Below are positions 5,865 to 14,978 of a DNA stretch of 20,387 nt, in pieces; the stretch's first letter is position 1, and each line of letters begins with the position of its first letter. The stretch is from a virus. Below the pieces are notes generated by a model. That model was not told where the DNA came from. It ran no database searches and was given only the letters and a program-made list of their open reading frames with translations. Where the stretch lies: IMG/VR virus record IMGVR_UViG_3300008217_000126, positions 1-20,387 of that record; one strand, given 5' to 3'. A program made the translations under genes and the position numbers.

Positions 5865-6148
5865 TACTTATCTCGGAGTCGTTCGGCTACTTGGCCTAGG
5901 GTTTTGTTGGTGTCCTTCATGGTTTCCTGGATCTCACGGAATCGCTGATCCATTCGCTCAATCGTAACGGAAAAAAGCCTGTCTCTGCGATCCAGATAGC
6001 GGACCAAGATCCAGACAACGGAGACAAGGGCCGCAAGGCTGGGAGCCGTGTCCTTGAACTCAGTGAATAAGGCTGCTTCGTCGCCAATCCTTGTAAGAAC
6101 CCAGGCTACAGGGACCACAAGGACTGCTAGAGACTTCTCAATAAGCAC
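5864..6148 (-). CDS. Putative holin with two membrane segments and coiled-coil tail
   Basis: A 94-residue protein with two hydrophobic segments, SLAVLVVPVAWVL (about 6-18) and APSLAALVSVVWILV (about 35-49). After them comes a charged helical tail (about 52-94) with heptad-like hydrophobics (FSVTIERMDQRFREIQETM) typical of a coiled coil. Small size, two membrane spans and a position between the gp16-like and terminase genes match the T7 gp17.5 class-II holin slot. It would permeabilise the inner membrane at the end of infection. The start is GTG at 6148-6146, abutting the TAG of the upstream gene. No endolysin is present in this window. A membrane-anchored virion factor is an alternative. Confidence 0.65.
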   Translation of the reverse strand: MLIEKSLAVLVVPVAWVLTRIGDEAALFTEFKDTAPSLAALVSVVWILVRYLDRRDRLFSVTIERMDQRFREIQETMKDTNKTLGQVAERLRDK

Positions 6149-9100
6149 CTATAGCTCAACCGGGCCAGCCAAGCGTCCAGCCTGGGTTAGCTGAAGAAGC
6201 TCGTTACGTCTGCCGGAACGCAAGTCTCTGATCTGCCTCTTGGCTCCGATGTGGGCTCGTTGAAGCGTGGGATACTCGCGGAGTACCTGAGTGAAAGCCC
6301 TGTTGCGGTACTTCCGAAGGACCTTTTTGATGGCAGAGACCCTGGGACTCTCAGCTTCCAAAGCGCCAAGAGGACTCAAGCCCTGATAGTCCCGCCGCTT
6401 GAATAGCTGCCTGAGCTCCTGACGCAGCGTTCGCCCACCTATACGGATCTCGCCCTGAAGCTCCTGCCAGCGATCATAGGCGTCTTGGCTTCCTTTGACG
6501 AACTCACGCAGGTTGACCCCAGAGACCGTAGGGAGCGGAGGACTGAAGCCGTGCTGAAGCAACACAAGCTCTTGGTTGACCACGGTATCGGAGACTTCGC
6601 GGTAAGCGACGGGCACCAATAGATCGCTCCAGCGGTCAATGGCCTCGCCCATTCCATAGCGAGCCGTCATCCGATTTAGAGGCTCACCAAACATATTACG
6701 AAGCGGCGGCAGATTGTCTGATATACCCGGTATCCGCGATTTCAACTTGTCCCCTATGGACTGAATATCGCGCATATGCAGGTCACCGCTGAGAGCGACA
6801 GCCTGTGCAAAGGTATTGGGGATGATTGCGCCTGCAAACTGCTGAATCACCCGCTCGGCGCGGCGATCCGGGTCAGACAGGACCCCGACGAGGTTTCGCA
6901 CGCCGCTCATGTAAGTGCGGTTCGTGATGTTCCTCGACATACCTACGACAAGGCCGCGCCCCAACTGTTCAAGGGCTTCCTGTTCTTCGTCACCGGCAAA
7001 CCGTGAGTAATCATAGACGTCCGCTACGGTGCCAATCAGGGCTGCAAAGGGTTCGACGCGAATGTAGGAAACGTAGCCTTCTGAAGTCCTGATGGAATAA
7101 GGCTGCCATCCGGCTTGCTCCAAGACTCGGCGCGTCTGTTTATCCTTCGGCCCTCCACCAGTAATCTTGCCTGCTGCGGCCATACCCGTAAAGAAGCTCA
7201 CGATGCCCAGGCCCGCTGAGACTCGTCCAATAGCTTCAGCTTGCTGGTGAGGGTTCCCAGAAACCATGTCTCGAACCAAGCGGCTGCGAGCTCCTTCGAG
7301 ATGCTTCAGATCCTTACCAAAGGCTTTGTGCAGGGCGTACTTGATAGCGCCAGGAAGGTCTACTCGCTGGCCCGCCTGGAAAGCGATGTTCAGCGGAGTC
7401 CTCACGAACGGGAGGAACGGGCGCAAGACAGGAGCCCTGATCGGGAGCATCTGAATCTCCCGCCCAAGAGTTCCGGGGGCAAGCTGCGTCTGGAAGGCTA
7501 TCTCCTCCATGCGAGTGATTGCGCGTTGGACAGGCTCAGACATCTCATCGTATCTGAGAAGGCCATTGTTCGGCATCCACTCTTTAGTGAGGAACTTCCT
7601 CCGCGCCTCGGCCCCCTGGATACCCAAGTCATCTACGGCTCGCTTTGCCAAGCGCAGCACACTTTCGTCAGTCATGCGCTGAGCTTGGTTTACCGCAAGA
7701 GCTAACTGCTCTCTGATATGAGCTTCCAAGGCTTCTCCGCGAAGACCTTGGCGCAGACCTTCGCCTTCTGCCGTTGCTTGGACTACAGCCCTGAAGTTGA
7801 TCTGCTTGGCGGCTTCGTCTGCCGTCATAATGATCCTACCGGGCATATTGATTACGTTCCTGGAGAACCAACCAAGCGCCCTGCCACCAACGGTATTAGG
7901 ACTGACGCCCAGGGCTTGCGGACTCGTAGCCCCAAAGCGGCGTACAGGATCGTCAGTAATGGATGCAGCGCGGCCAATCTGAGGCCTCCGCTCCATGAAA
8001 GCCCTGCCCGTCATCTGCCTTCCTTCTTGGCGGGGGACTCTGCCGGTCAAATCCATAGCATCGTCCAAGCGAAGGAAGTCCACGGTATTCCGTGTGATGT
8101 GCTTGAGTTCCCGCGCTGCCTGCATGAAGGCTGTGCCGCCGCCCTCCATGCCCATAAGCGACATTACGCCAGCGCCAGCCATGTTCTCAAGAGGCTTGTA
8201 GAACGTCAGGAATGCGGGGCCAAGACCAGAGATAACAAGGGTCTTCGGCCCAGACAAGATGGACTGAATGAAGACCTCGTTCACAAAGGCCATGATCTTC
8301 GAGCTCCCACGCTTTGCGGCGAGTTCGGCAAAGTGGGCCGTAGCCGCAGGGCCTAGCCCTTCGACGCTTACGAGGAAGTCTATCAACTTCTCCATGTCTC
8401 GGTCAGTACCAGCACCGCGCTCGAAGAGTTCCTGGAGAGGCTTGGTATCTCCAAGAGTATCTGTGAGGGATAGAAGCTGCCGTCCTCTGAACTGCTTGCC
8501 TTGCTGATAGCTAAACAACCGCATCTGCTGGAAGACGCCCGCCCAATTCTTCAGAAGTCCGTTGGCCGTGTCTCTGTCCCCCGCTCTGGCGGCTTTGAGT
8601 GCGGCTGTGCGGATTTCTTCGTGGGTCTGCTTCAATAGAAAGGTCCGCGCCAGCATTCTTTCGCCTACGATCTCATACAAGGCTACGTCTGCGCTTGCCT
8701 CCTCCAACATACGGGCGATGCTATCTGGGGTTACCTCGCCCCCTACGGTCTCATATTGCCGGATGATCTTGGCGAGATGGTGCATATCCGACGTCCTGCC
8801 CCCCCAGCCTGAAGGGAAGCTACCGAAGATGGATTCAATCGTTCGAATCGAGTCGGCTACACCTTGCTCTGAGATGAGACGAATAAGATTCATAGCCTCC
8901 GGGGGCATCCCGTGGAGAGCCTTCTGAGCCTCATTCATCTGATTGACGTTCAGGAGCGCAGAGCTTGTCCCCTCGGCATCCTTGGTGAGTTCAAATGCGC
9001 GAATGTAGTCATCAATCGCCTCGTCTTCGATTCCGAAGTCTTGCCTTAGAATCTGGCGTGCTCCTGTAGCAGTCTTCTCCAACTTGACGCGCTCTTGAGG

Positions 9101-10549
9101 AGAAGTGCGCTTCGGCAGGGCTTCTTCTCTCGGCGGGGGTGCGGCCTCTGCCGCTTCAGGAACTATGGGCTTAGCAGGCTCAGGGACGGCTCGCGCAGCT
9201 TCAACTTGCTCGATGAGCGTTGCGGACTTCTGATTCGCTGGGATGCCTAAAGACTTCGCTAGAGTCTGGAGCTCCCTCCGAGACAACGCCGCAAGGTCTT
9301 CAGCAGAAGGCTGGGGAATCTTGGGCGTCTTGCCTAGTGCGGCTTCGCCAACATCTATCCGGGAGGTCTTTACCACAGAGGGGTCAAAGTAGATTCTGAC
9401 GCCCTTATCGCGCTTACCTACTACGTCAATGGCATTGAAGCCGCTCTTCTCCATATTGGCGCGGAAGATATCGAAAATTTCCTGCACATCATCAGCGGTC
9501 AACCCCTCTCCCTCAGAGAAATCCCTGATGTTGCGGTATAGCTCCTTGACTGTCTTGGGGGGGGTGCCGTCGATGCCCTCCGAGAGAGCCAGATCAACCA
9601 GATCGTGGTGATCGCCTAACTTCCGCATCCAGTCGGGGATGGGTCCATCGAGGTCGAAGGCCTTTATTTCGCCCACTTCCTCGACCCGATGAACAGCGCC
9701 CCCTCGACTTTTGCCGTACCGCTGGGCGACATTAGCATCGGTGGTAGTGTAGAGCCCCTGCCCGTAGACATTCATCGTGGCATAGTGGCCCTCGTCAATC
9801 TCTAGCACCTCCGCGCCCCCGTGGAACCTTCCCGGTTCAAGATCCTTGAGTTCAATCTCCTTCGCCAGAGGAGAGACCGGAGCTTCTTCAGCGAGGTCTT
9901 CCGCCTCCTTCGCTAGAGGAGAGACCGGGGCTTCTTCGTCCACTTTGGGTGCTCGGCCTTCAGCAGACTTCTTTTGAGCTTCAAGGTACTCATCAGACCC
10001 CTTGGGCGCAGGAGCACTATCGGCACCCTGCGCTACAGCCGTGCGTTGACCCTTCAAACCACGAAGGCCTATGAACATGAGATCAAACGCCAGCCCAAGA
10101 CCCGCCCCTTCAAGGACGTTCTTCATGCGCCCAATGATCTCAGAGTCCTCTTCGTTAGAAGCTAAGAACTCAAAGAGCGGCTGCTGAAGACCAGGAATCT
10201 CCTTCAGCATATCCGACAGCCGCGCCTCGTTACCGCCGAACACGGTAGCGTCTACAAGAGCTCCCGTCAGAGCACTACGAGACAACTGAGCCGTCTTGGA
10301 AGCTCCACCAAGAAACTTCGACGCCTTCGATAACTTGGAGACCACGCCAATAGCCGGGACAAACCCAGCAGCGAAGTTGGTGATCGAGGCTAAAGCGCGG
10401 CCTCCCGCAGTCTCCGGGTCAGGAACGATGTCTATGTCGGGGACGTCATAGCCAAAGATTTCCGGCAAGCCCAGAATGTCATTAGCAAAGTCCTCGATCC
10501 CCTGGCCGAAGCCTTTGAGGGGTTCGAGGGCGAGGTTATCGAGCGTCAT
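6149..10549 (-). CDS. Giant internal/ejected virion protein (gp16 position) with ADP-ribosyltransferase-like and SAP-like segments
   Basis: A 1466-residue protein in the T7 gp16 slot. Residues 50-165 are hydrophobic and Gly-rich (LASITNFAAGFVPAIGVV; EGAGLGLAFDLMFIGL), a stretch I associate with ejected proteins of podoviruses. Residues 205-231 hold two EEAPVSPLAKE repeats. Residues 240-400 look like a phage-type ADP-ribosyltransferase: RFHGG, GQGLYTTTDANVAQRYG, SGFNAIDVVG and IYFDPSVVKTS. Residues 418-452 resemble a SAP/Rho-N helix pair (LSRRELQTLAKSLGIP). The rest is helical with two hydrophobic stretches (around 765-810 and the part holding GLGIVSFFTGMAAAG), suited to a trans-envelope channel. 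I see no lytic transglycosylase domain as at the T7 gp16 N-terminus. The usual catalytic Glu just before the last ADP-ribosyltransferase strand appears replaced (VRIYFDP), so activity is uncertain. The start abuts the upstream stop (TAAATG). Confidence 0.85.
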   Translation of the reverse strand: MTLDNLALEPLKGFGQGIEDFANDILGLPEIFGYDVPDIDIVPDPETAGGRALASITNFAAGFVPAIGVVSKLSKASKFLGGASKTAQLSRSALTGALVDATVFGGNEARLSDMLKEIPGLQQPLFEFLASNEEDSEIIGRMKNVLEGAGLGLAFDLMFIGLRGLKGQRTAVAQGADSAPAPKGSDEYLEAQKKSAEGRAPKVDEEAPVSPLAKEAEDLAEEAPVSPLAKEIELKDLEPGRFHGGAEVLEIDEGHYATMNVYGQGLYTTTDANVAQRYGKSRGGAVHRVEEVGEIKAFDLDGPIPDWMRKLGDHHDLVDLALSEGIDGTPPKTVKELYRNIRDFSEGEGLTADDVQEIFDIFRANMEKSGFNAIDVVGKRDKGVRIYFDPSVVKTSRIDVGEAALGKTPKIPQPSAEDLAALSRRELQTLAKSLGIPANQKSATLIEQVEAARAVPEPAKPIVPEAAEAAPPPREEALPKRTSPQERVKLEKTATGARQILRQDFGIEDEAIDDYIRAFELTKDAEGTSSALLNVNQMNEAQKALHGMPPEAMNLIRLISEQGVADSIRTIESIFGSFPSGWGGRTSDMHHLAKIIRQYETVGGEVTPDSIARMLEEASADVALYEIVGERMLARTFLLKQTHEEIRTAALKAARAGDRDTANGLLKNWAGVFQQMRLFSYQQGKQFRGRQLLSLTDTLGDTKPLQELFERGAGTDRDMEKLIDFLVSVEGLGPAATAHFAELAAKRGSSKIMAFVNEVFIQSILSGPKTLVISGLGPAFLTFYKPLENMAGAGVMSLMGMEGGGTAFMQAARELKHITRNTVDFLRLDDAMDLTGRVPRQEGRQMTGRAFMERRPQIGRAASITDDPVRRFGATSPQALGVSPNTVGGRALGWFSRNVINMPGRIIMTADEAAKQINFRAVVQATAEGEGLRQGLRGEALEAHIREQLALAVNQAQRMTDESVLRLAKRAVDDLGIQGAEARRKFLTKEWMPNNGLLRYDEMSEPVQRAITRMEEIAFQTQLAPGTLGREIQMLPIRAPVLRPFLPFVRTPLNIAFQAGQRVDLPGAIKYALHKAFGKDLKHLEGARSRLVRDMVSGNPHQQAEAIGRVSAGLGIVSFFTGMAAAGKITGGGPKDKQTRRVLEQAGWQPYSIRTSEGYVSYIRVEPFAALIGTVADVYDYSRFAGDEEQEALEQLGRGLVVGMSRNITNRTYMSGVRNLVGVLSDPDRRAERVIQQFAGAIIPNTFAQAVALSGDLHMRDIQSIGDKLKSRIPGISDNLPPLRNMFGEPLNRMTARYGMGEAIDRWSDLLVPVAYREVSDTVVNQELVLLQHGFSPPLPTVSGVNLREFVKGSQDAYDRWQELQGEIRIGGRTLRQELRQLFKRRDYQGLSPLGALEAESPRVSAIKKVLRKYRNRAFTQVLREYPTLQRAHIGAKRQIRDLRSGRRNELLQLTQAGRLAGPVEL
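9857..9937 (-). repeat. In-frame tandem repeat, 33-bp core at 48-bp spacing
   Basis: Bases 9857-9889 and 9905-9937 are the same in 31 of 33 positions and encode two copies of EEAPVSPLAKE, 16 codons apart, just before the ADP-ribosyltransferase-like segment. This looks like a recent linker duplication that lengthened an exposed hinge. Confidence 0.85.
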
Positions 10550-13500
10550 TTAGTCTGGGAGAACTACGGGGGTTATGCTGGTAGGTGCCTCTGTCCAGCC
10601 GCGCCACGGTGCCCGTCTACCCTGAAGCAGAGGATCTTCAGCGATGAGAGCTCTTTGGCTGGCTAGGAATCGGGCCTTTTGCTGTGCAAAGCCTTCAGGA
10701 GTCTTCATGTCCTCTTTCAGAAACCCAAGCATCTCGAAGACTCTGCGCTGATCCGCTTCGGAAGTAGCTGTTTGCCAAGCCTCGAAGTCTTTTTTTGATG
10801 TGATAAATCGGGAGGCCCCTACTTTGAGTGCTTGTGGTTGGAGAGAGAAGGTTCTGGAGATGTGCAGCCTCGATTCTGGCGTACCGGATGAGTGGTGTGA
10901 AACTGTGAAGCCCTTGTCTCCCAGCCAAGAAGTGAAATCTGCGCTACTGGCAAAGAGTTCAGGTGCCTTTGCAAGAAGACGGCGCACATCTTGAGGCATC
11001 ACAGACAAGTCCACGGGAAGTCCGGCGACTTTGTGGGGAGAGATTCTAGGAAACCTGAGCCATTGGTCCCTATCTACGGCCTTATCGGCTGTGATCTGTG
11101 GAGCAGCATCGCCCTTCTTTAGCGCCTGTCGAAACTCAATTTCCCACTCAGGCATCACGAAGGTTTCTACGGTGACTTTCCCAGCAGTAAGATCGTATAG
11201 AGAAAGACGGTTAGCAAGGCCCATGCCCGCTGTAGCCGCTTCAGCCTTAGAAACGTCTTCGAGATCCCCAGCACTAAGGAGGATTTCGGCCCCGACGTAC
11301 CACGCAAAACGTCTATCAATTACGTCGGGATGCCATTCCGCGAACGCAAACCCATCATCAGGACCCAAATTAGAATCCAAGGCTTTATCTTTATATTCAT
11401 AGATCTTTTCAGTCAGCAGCTTTGAAGTCCGCCCCGCTTCAATCGCGTCCTTTGCCATCTCTCCTAGGGTTGCATCAGGCTTCAGGGCGCGGCTGCTTAT
11501 ACTCAGTTCTTCTGATAAGCGTCTTGCGAGAATTCCCTCCAGCGTTGGCATAGGCTGTCCGTCGCGGAAAGGCAAAGTGCGTTCGGCGCTGTGTTTCCGT
11601 ATGGCGCTGACGGCAGCCGCCTTTTTGTCCTCTGCCGTCCCCTCGGTCTCATGAAAGGTAGTGGTATAGAGGAGGGCAAGTTCTTGCGTGTGCTGAGCCA
11701 CAATGCCGCCAAGGGCCTCTGACGCAACATCGATACCAGGGGCTCCTAATTCGCCCTCAAATCCTGCGACCTCTTGTGCAAGAGCTTGTGACCCAGAAAG
11801 GACGCTTCCCATTGTGGCTTCGTTGGCCTCTTTGAGTGTGGCTGCGGTCATAAGAGCGTTCTTTGCCGCCGAACCTAGCGGATTCGTGGGATCCCTTAGA
11901 CGTTCTAAGGCTTCAGTAATGAAAGACCCCCCTTGCCCAATGAGACCCCTAATGAGCAAATCTTCAGCTTGAAGCACCTCGACTTGCTTCACTAGCCTAT
12001 CTATATGGCTGTTCTGCGCTGCATACGTTGAAGGCGCATTGGAAAACGCAAGCACTTCATCAACCTGAAGTTTTGATGCCCGGGCAATAGTCTGACTTTC
12101 GAGGGCATTCCAGCGCCTCTGATCTTCAAGGACAACCGAGGGATCTGCGAGGCCTTCGTATAAACGACGTACCTGCGCGTAGTATGCGCTGGTGTCCTCC
12201 GTGGCGGGTGTCCGCACAAACTCGCGTATAGCCTCAGTTCTTTCGTCCCGCCCTTCTATGTCTCCAAGGACCGCATCATAAGTCTCTTTGTTGATGTCGC
12301 CGTTCGTGAAATCGGCCTCTACTTCCGCTTCGAGGACCGCTGGATCCTCCCCGCTTACCAAGCGACGAGCCATATCGCCCTCGTAGGCCTTGTTCTCAGG
12401 CAGCCGTTTCTCCGCAGAGATCGCGTTCACGCGCTGCTCTCCCCACAACTTCAATTCTGTCCGCGCTTCAGCAGAAAGATCTATAGTGCCTAGGGCTGAG
12501 TATGCGGCGACTGCATCTCTAAGTTTCTCTGCTGTGGTCAACGCAGAATCACCCGCCGCTATACTCTCGCTTCTCGTAGACTCCAGCCAAAGGCTTAGAG
12601 ACCTTTCAGCTTCGCGCTGCACCAAATCTCGATCCCGGATGTCGGATAGCTCTCTTTGGCTCTTTTTGTCCGCAATGGCGTCTTCAGCCTTTTGGATTTT
12701 CCCCGCCAACTCCGGGTACGCCTCCAAGACTGGCTGGTTTGACGAATGGACCTTCATATCTTCTAACATGGCTAAGATGGCGTAGCCGTCTTCTGCTACA
12801 GCGGCCCTCGTCTCGTCCCCCTCAACCTGCCGAGAGCCCATGTCTACGGCTTTTGAGATCATCTCGTCAAAATACCGGGGGTAAGCGTTCGGATCGTGCT
12901 CCTCGACACCCGCGATTACTTCGCTCAGCGCAGCCGCAGGCGCAGGGTCGGCTTGTTCTTCTGCCGTGAGGTCTACGAAATGGACAAGACCCATCCAGCG
13001 GCCTTCAGCATCTCCGTTGTAGAGTTCAACAGACTCCAGGCGCTCTTTCTCAGACTGGGCAAAGACGTTCCTGCGGTGCCTGACGTTTTCGCTGAGCTCG
13101 CGCTTGATACCGGGAAGTTGGGCGTTGAAGACTTGTGTGGCATAGAAACTATTAGCCAGTCCTGGACGCGCTTCGAGGAGACTTTTGAATTCTTCGTCTA
13201 CAGCCGCGTCTGTGTTCGCTGGACCGGCTAAGTCTCCGTTTTCATCCCGAACCGCCGATAGTTCGGCAATCCTCTCCAAGCTATTGACGCGAACATTCCC
13301 GATAGCTTCGTGAGCAACAGCCCTAAGCAAGCCCAACTGCGCGCCGGGGTGGGCCATCGGAGTATCAATGATGCCCTCTTCGTAGAGCTTGCGGAAAGCG
13401 ATGTTCCAGCGCCGATTATATTCCTCGGGAGTCTTGGCCCCCTTCGTCGCCTTGTCGATGCGGCCTTGAATCAAAGCCTTCGTCTTTGCGTCTTGTTTAC

Positions 13501-13717
13501 TCCAGAACCCTTCAGCGTTCTCAGCAGCCGCCGCATACTTCTTCTCGAAGTCCTTGGTCAGATGTTGAGCCAGAGCCTTTGAGAAGGGCGCCAGGTTCAG
13601 GACGTTTGGCGCTTCAGCCCTCAGATTCGGGGCTATGAAGGCATCGAGGGGGACCGCAGCCGGGGTTAGGTCTTGTCGGGCTTGAAGGGCCTGGATCGGA
13701 TAGCGGCGGGCTGCCAT
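10550..13717 (-). CDS. Internal virion/core protein (T7 gp15-like)
   Basis: A 1055-residue, largely helical, charge-rich protein with no membrane segment, in the T7 gp15 slot between gp14-like and gp16-like genes. It is longer than T7 gp15 (about 750 residues). The N-terminal part, PFSKALAQHLTKDFEKKYAA and then NRRWNIAFRKLYEEGIIDTP, with RWMGLVHFVDLT further on, reads like the start of gp15-type core proteins. The middle is Ala/Glu/Arg-rich helix with coiled-coil potential. The C-terminal part has a more globular look (SWLGDKGFTVSHHSSG, LHISRTFSLQPQALKVG). In this family gp14, gp15 and gp16 are ejected to form a channel across the host envelope. The ATG abuts the TAA of the gp14-like gene (TAAATG). 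Confidence 0.85.
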   Translation of the reverse strand: MAARRYPIQALQARQDLTPAAVPLDAFIAPNLRAEAPNVLNLAPFSKALAQHLTKDFEKKYAAAAENAEGFWSKQDAKTKALIQGRIDKATKGAKTPEEYNRRWNIAFRKLYEEGIIDTPMAHPGAQLGLLRAVAHEAIGNVRVNSLERIAELSAVRDENGDLAGPANTDAAVDEEFKSLLEARPGLANSFYATQVFNAQLPGIKRELSENVRHRRNVFAQSEKERLESVELYNGDAEGRWMGLVHFVDLTAEEQADPAPAAALSEVIAGVEEHDPNAYPRYFDEMISKAVDMGSRQVEGDETRAAVAEDGYAILAMLEDMKVHSSNQPVLEAYPELAGKIQKAEDAIADKKSQRELSDIRDRDLVQREAERSLSLWLESTRSESIAAGDSALTTAEKLRDAVAAYSALGTIDLSAEARTELKLWGEQRVNAISAEKRLPENKAYEGDMARRLVSGEDPAVLEAEVEADFTNGDINKETYDAVLGDIEGRDERTEAIREFVRTPATEDTSAYYAQVRRLYEGLADPSVVLEDQRRWNALESQTIARASKLQVDEVLAFSNAPSTYAAQNSHIDRLVKQVEVLQAEDLLIRGLIGQGGSFITEALERLRDPTNPLGSAAKNALMTAATLKEANEATMGSVLSGSQALAQEVAGFEGELGAPGIDVASEALGGIVAQHTQELALLYTTTFHETEGTAEDKKAAAVSAIRKHSAERTLPFRDGQPMPTLEGILARRLSEELSISSRALKPDATLGEMAKDAIEAGRTSKLLTEKIYEYKDKALDSNLGPDDGFAFAEWHPDVIDRRFAWYVGAEILLSAGDLEDVSKAEAATAGMGLANRLSLYDLTAGKVTVETFVMPEWEIEFRQALKKGDAAPQITADKAVDRDQWLRFPRISPHKVAGLPVDLSVMPQDVRRLLAKAPELFASSADFTSWLGDKGFTVSHHSSGTPESRLHISRTFSLQPQALKVGASRFITSKKDFEAWQTATSEADQRRVFEMLGFLKEDMKTPEGFAQQKARFLASQRALIAEDPLLQGRRAPWRGWTEAPTSITPVVLPD

Positions 13718-14422
13718 TTAGATTTTAGAAATCACGGTGCCGTCTGCGGCAACTGTATGGGTCATATCCCAAGCCTGCATAGCTGACGTACCTATCTGAA
13801 GGGCACCTTGAAGGAACGATGGCACCGGGACATCAACGTGCTGCGCGGCAAGGATGCGGCCCTGCGTCTGTGTCTGCATCGCTTTGACTGCCACTTCCGT
13901 TTGCGCGTCCGCGAACATTGAATTCCGCACCGTTGCTGTAGCAAAGTTCATGTATTGGCCCACTAGATCCCTAAGAACGGAGTTTACGGCGGCACCTGCT
14001 ACCTTTGTTTCTCCCGCTGTTGCTCTAGCGGTGCCAGCAGCCTCCATAGCAGCGCGGCCTACGCGATCTATCTCCATAGCGTGCTTCTGCTGCTGCTGAG
14101 CCTGTGCGGTCCTTGCCGTTGCTGTCCGGTCAAAGTACGACTGATTAGCTAAGTCTCTGTTTAGCTTGTAATTCTGTTCTCCAACTTTGTTTGCCAGTTG
14201 CGCCGCCTCCCGCTGTGCCCAGAAGCTATACGCAGCTCCAGCGGTCATAAGCCCCTGCACCGCCCCAGCCACGCCAACTGTAGAAGCAAGGCTTCCCACA
14301 GTCATCGACGTAAGGCCCACGCCACCCGCTCCTACTGAGATCGCCGGGATAGACAGAGCACTTATCGCGGTGCCCATCGAAGCGAGGGCTCCGGGTATTG
14401 CTGCTATAAGAGGAGGGCACAT
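13718..14422 (-). CDS. Internal virion protein (T7 gp14-like)
   Basis: A 234-residue protein, near T7 gp14 size (196). Residues 5-65 are Gly/Ala/Ser-rich and hydrophobic, suited to outer-membrane insertion after ejection. Residues 68-190 are helical with a Gln run (QAQQQQ, 107-112) and Ala-rich coiled coil. The end contains LAAQHVDVPVPSFLQGALQI (191-210), a Pro-containing segment typical of gp14-type proteins, followed by SAMQAWDM. It would be part of the inner core and then of the ejection channel. The ATG follows the stop of the gp13-like gene by four bases, and the stop abuts the gp15-like start. Confidence 0.85.
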   Translation of the reverse strand: MCPPLIAAIPGALASMGTAISALSIPAISVGAGGVGLTSMTVGSLASTVGVAGAVQGLMTAGAAYSFWAQREAAQLANKVGEQNYKLNRDLANQSYFDRTATARTAQAQQQQKHAMEIDRVGRAAMEAAGTARATAGETKVAGAAVNSVLRDLVGQYMNFATATVRNSMFADAQTEVAVKAMQTQTQGRILAAQHVDVPVPSFLQGALQIGTSAMQAWDMTHTVAADGTVISKI

Positions 14423-14426
14423 GAGA

Positions 14427-14978
14427 TTAGCAAGTCAGTTTGATGAATTCCCAGAAGGCTTCCCCGTGGACACCTTTGTTTGGATGAAGGACAACGAAAT
14501 CAAAGCCTACCCAGGTGAGCCAGCGTATATGGACCTCATTTCGGGCATCAACGTAGTTCATAAGACCGTCGTAGTTCCGGCCAACGTGCTTCAGCCAGTC
14601 CTTAGACCAGCGTAAGAAGGTCTTGGAAATGTCGAATATCTTGGGTGTACCCAAGAGCCACACGAATCCAATGAGAGGAAACGAGTTCTCAGGCAACTCC
14701 TCGGGCAAACTGTCTTCAGGAGGACGAGGCCCAGGTGTGGGAGGCGTGACGCCAAAGAGAGCCACGGGCTCACCATCGACTTCAACGGTGTGGCACTCAT
14801 CCGACAAATGAAAGCCCATGAGTACCGCTTCCAGCGGAGGGATCTCAGCTACAGCCCAGCATTCGGCTACGTCCGCTTGCCGCATATTGCTGGCAACTAT
14901 GTAGCAATCGGAGAGCTCCGCAGGGCGAACAGTTACCCCGTGTAAGGGCGCCTCTTTGCTACGAACTTTCCGTCCCAT
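14427..14978 (-). CDS. T7 gp13-like protein with GNAT acetyltransferase-type fold
   Basis: A 183-residue protein placed like T7 gp13, between tail tube B and the gp14-like gene. The C-terminal part NYDGLMNYVDARNEVHIRWL (about 135-154) aligns by eye with the T7 gp13 stretch containing YDTLWNYV and HIRFL. The opening TVRPAELSDCYIVASNMR (16-33) is the usual first strand and helix of a GNAT fold. A Pro-rich insertion (about 79-99) makes it longer than gp13 (138 residues). In T7, gp13 is needed for virion assembly; acetyl-transfer activity is not established. The ATG at 14978 lies 46 bases inside the end of tail tube B with no clear Shine-Dalgarno, so a later start is possible, but the GNAT-like part starts close to it. 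Confidence 0.8.
   Translation of the reverse strand: MGRKVRSKEAPLHGVTVRPAELSDCYIVASNMRQADVAECWAVAEIPPLEAVLMGFHLSDECHTVEVDGEPVALFGVTPPTPGPRPPEDSLPEELPENSFPLIGFVWLLGTPKIFDISKTFLRWSKDWLKHVGRNYDGLMNYVDARNEVHIRWLTWVGFDFVVLHPNKGVHGEAFWEFIKLTC

Noticed and set aside
7241-8356. Long plus-strand frames (154 and 212 residues) opposite the giant virion protein
   Set aside because: They are antisense shadows with Arg/Ser/Cys-rich composition, no ribosome-binding sites and no motifs.
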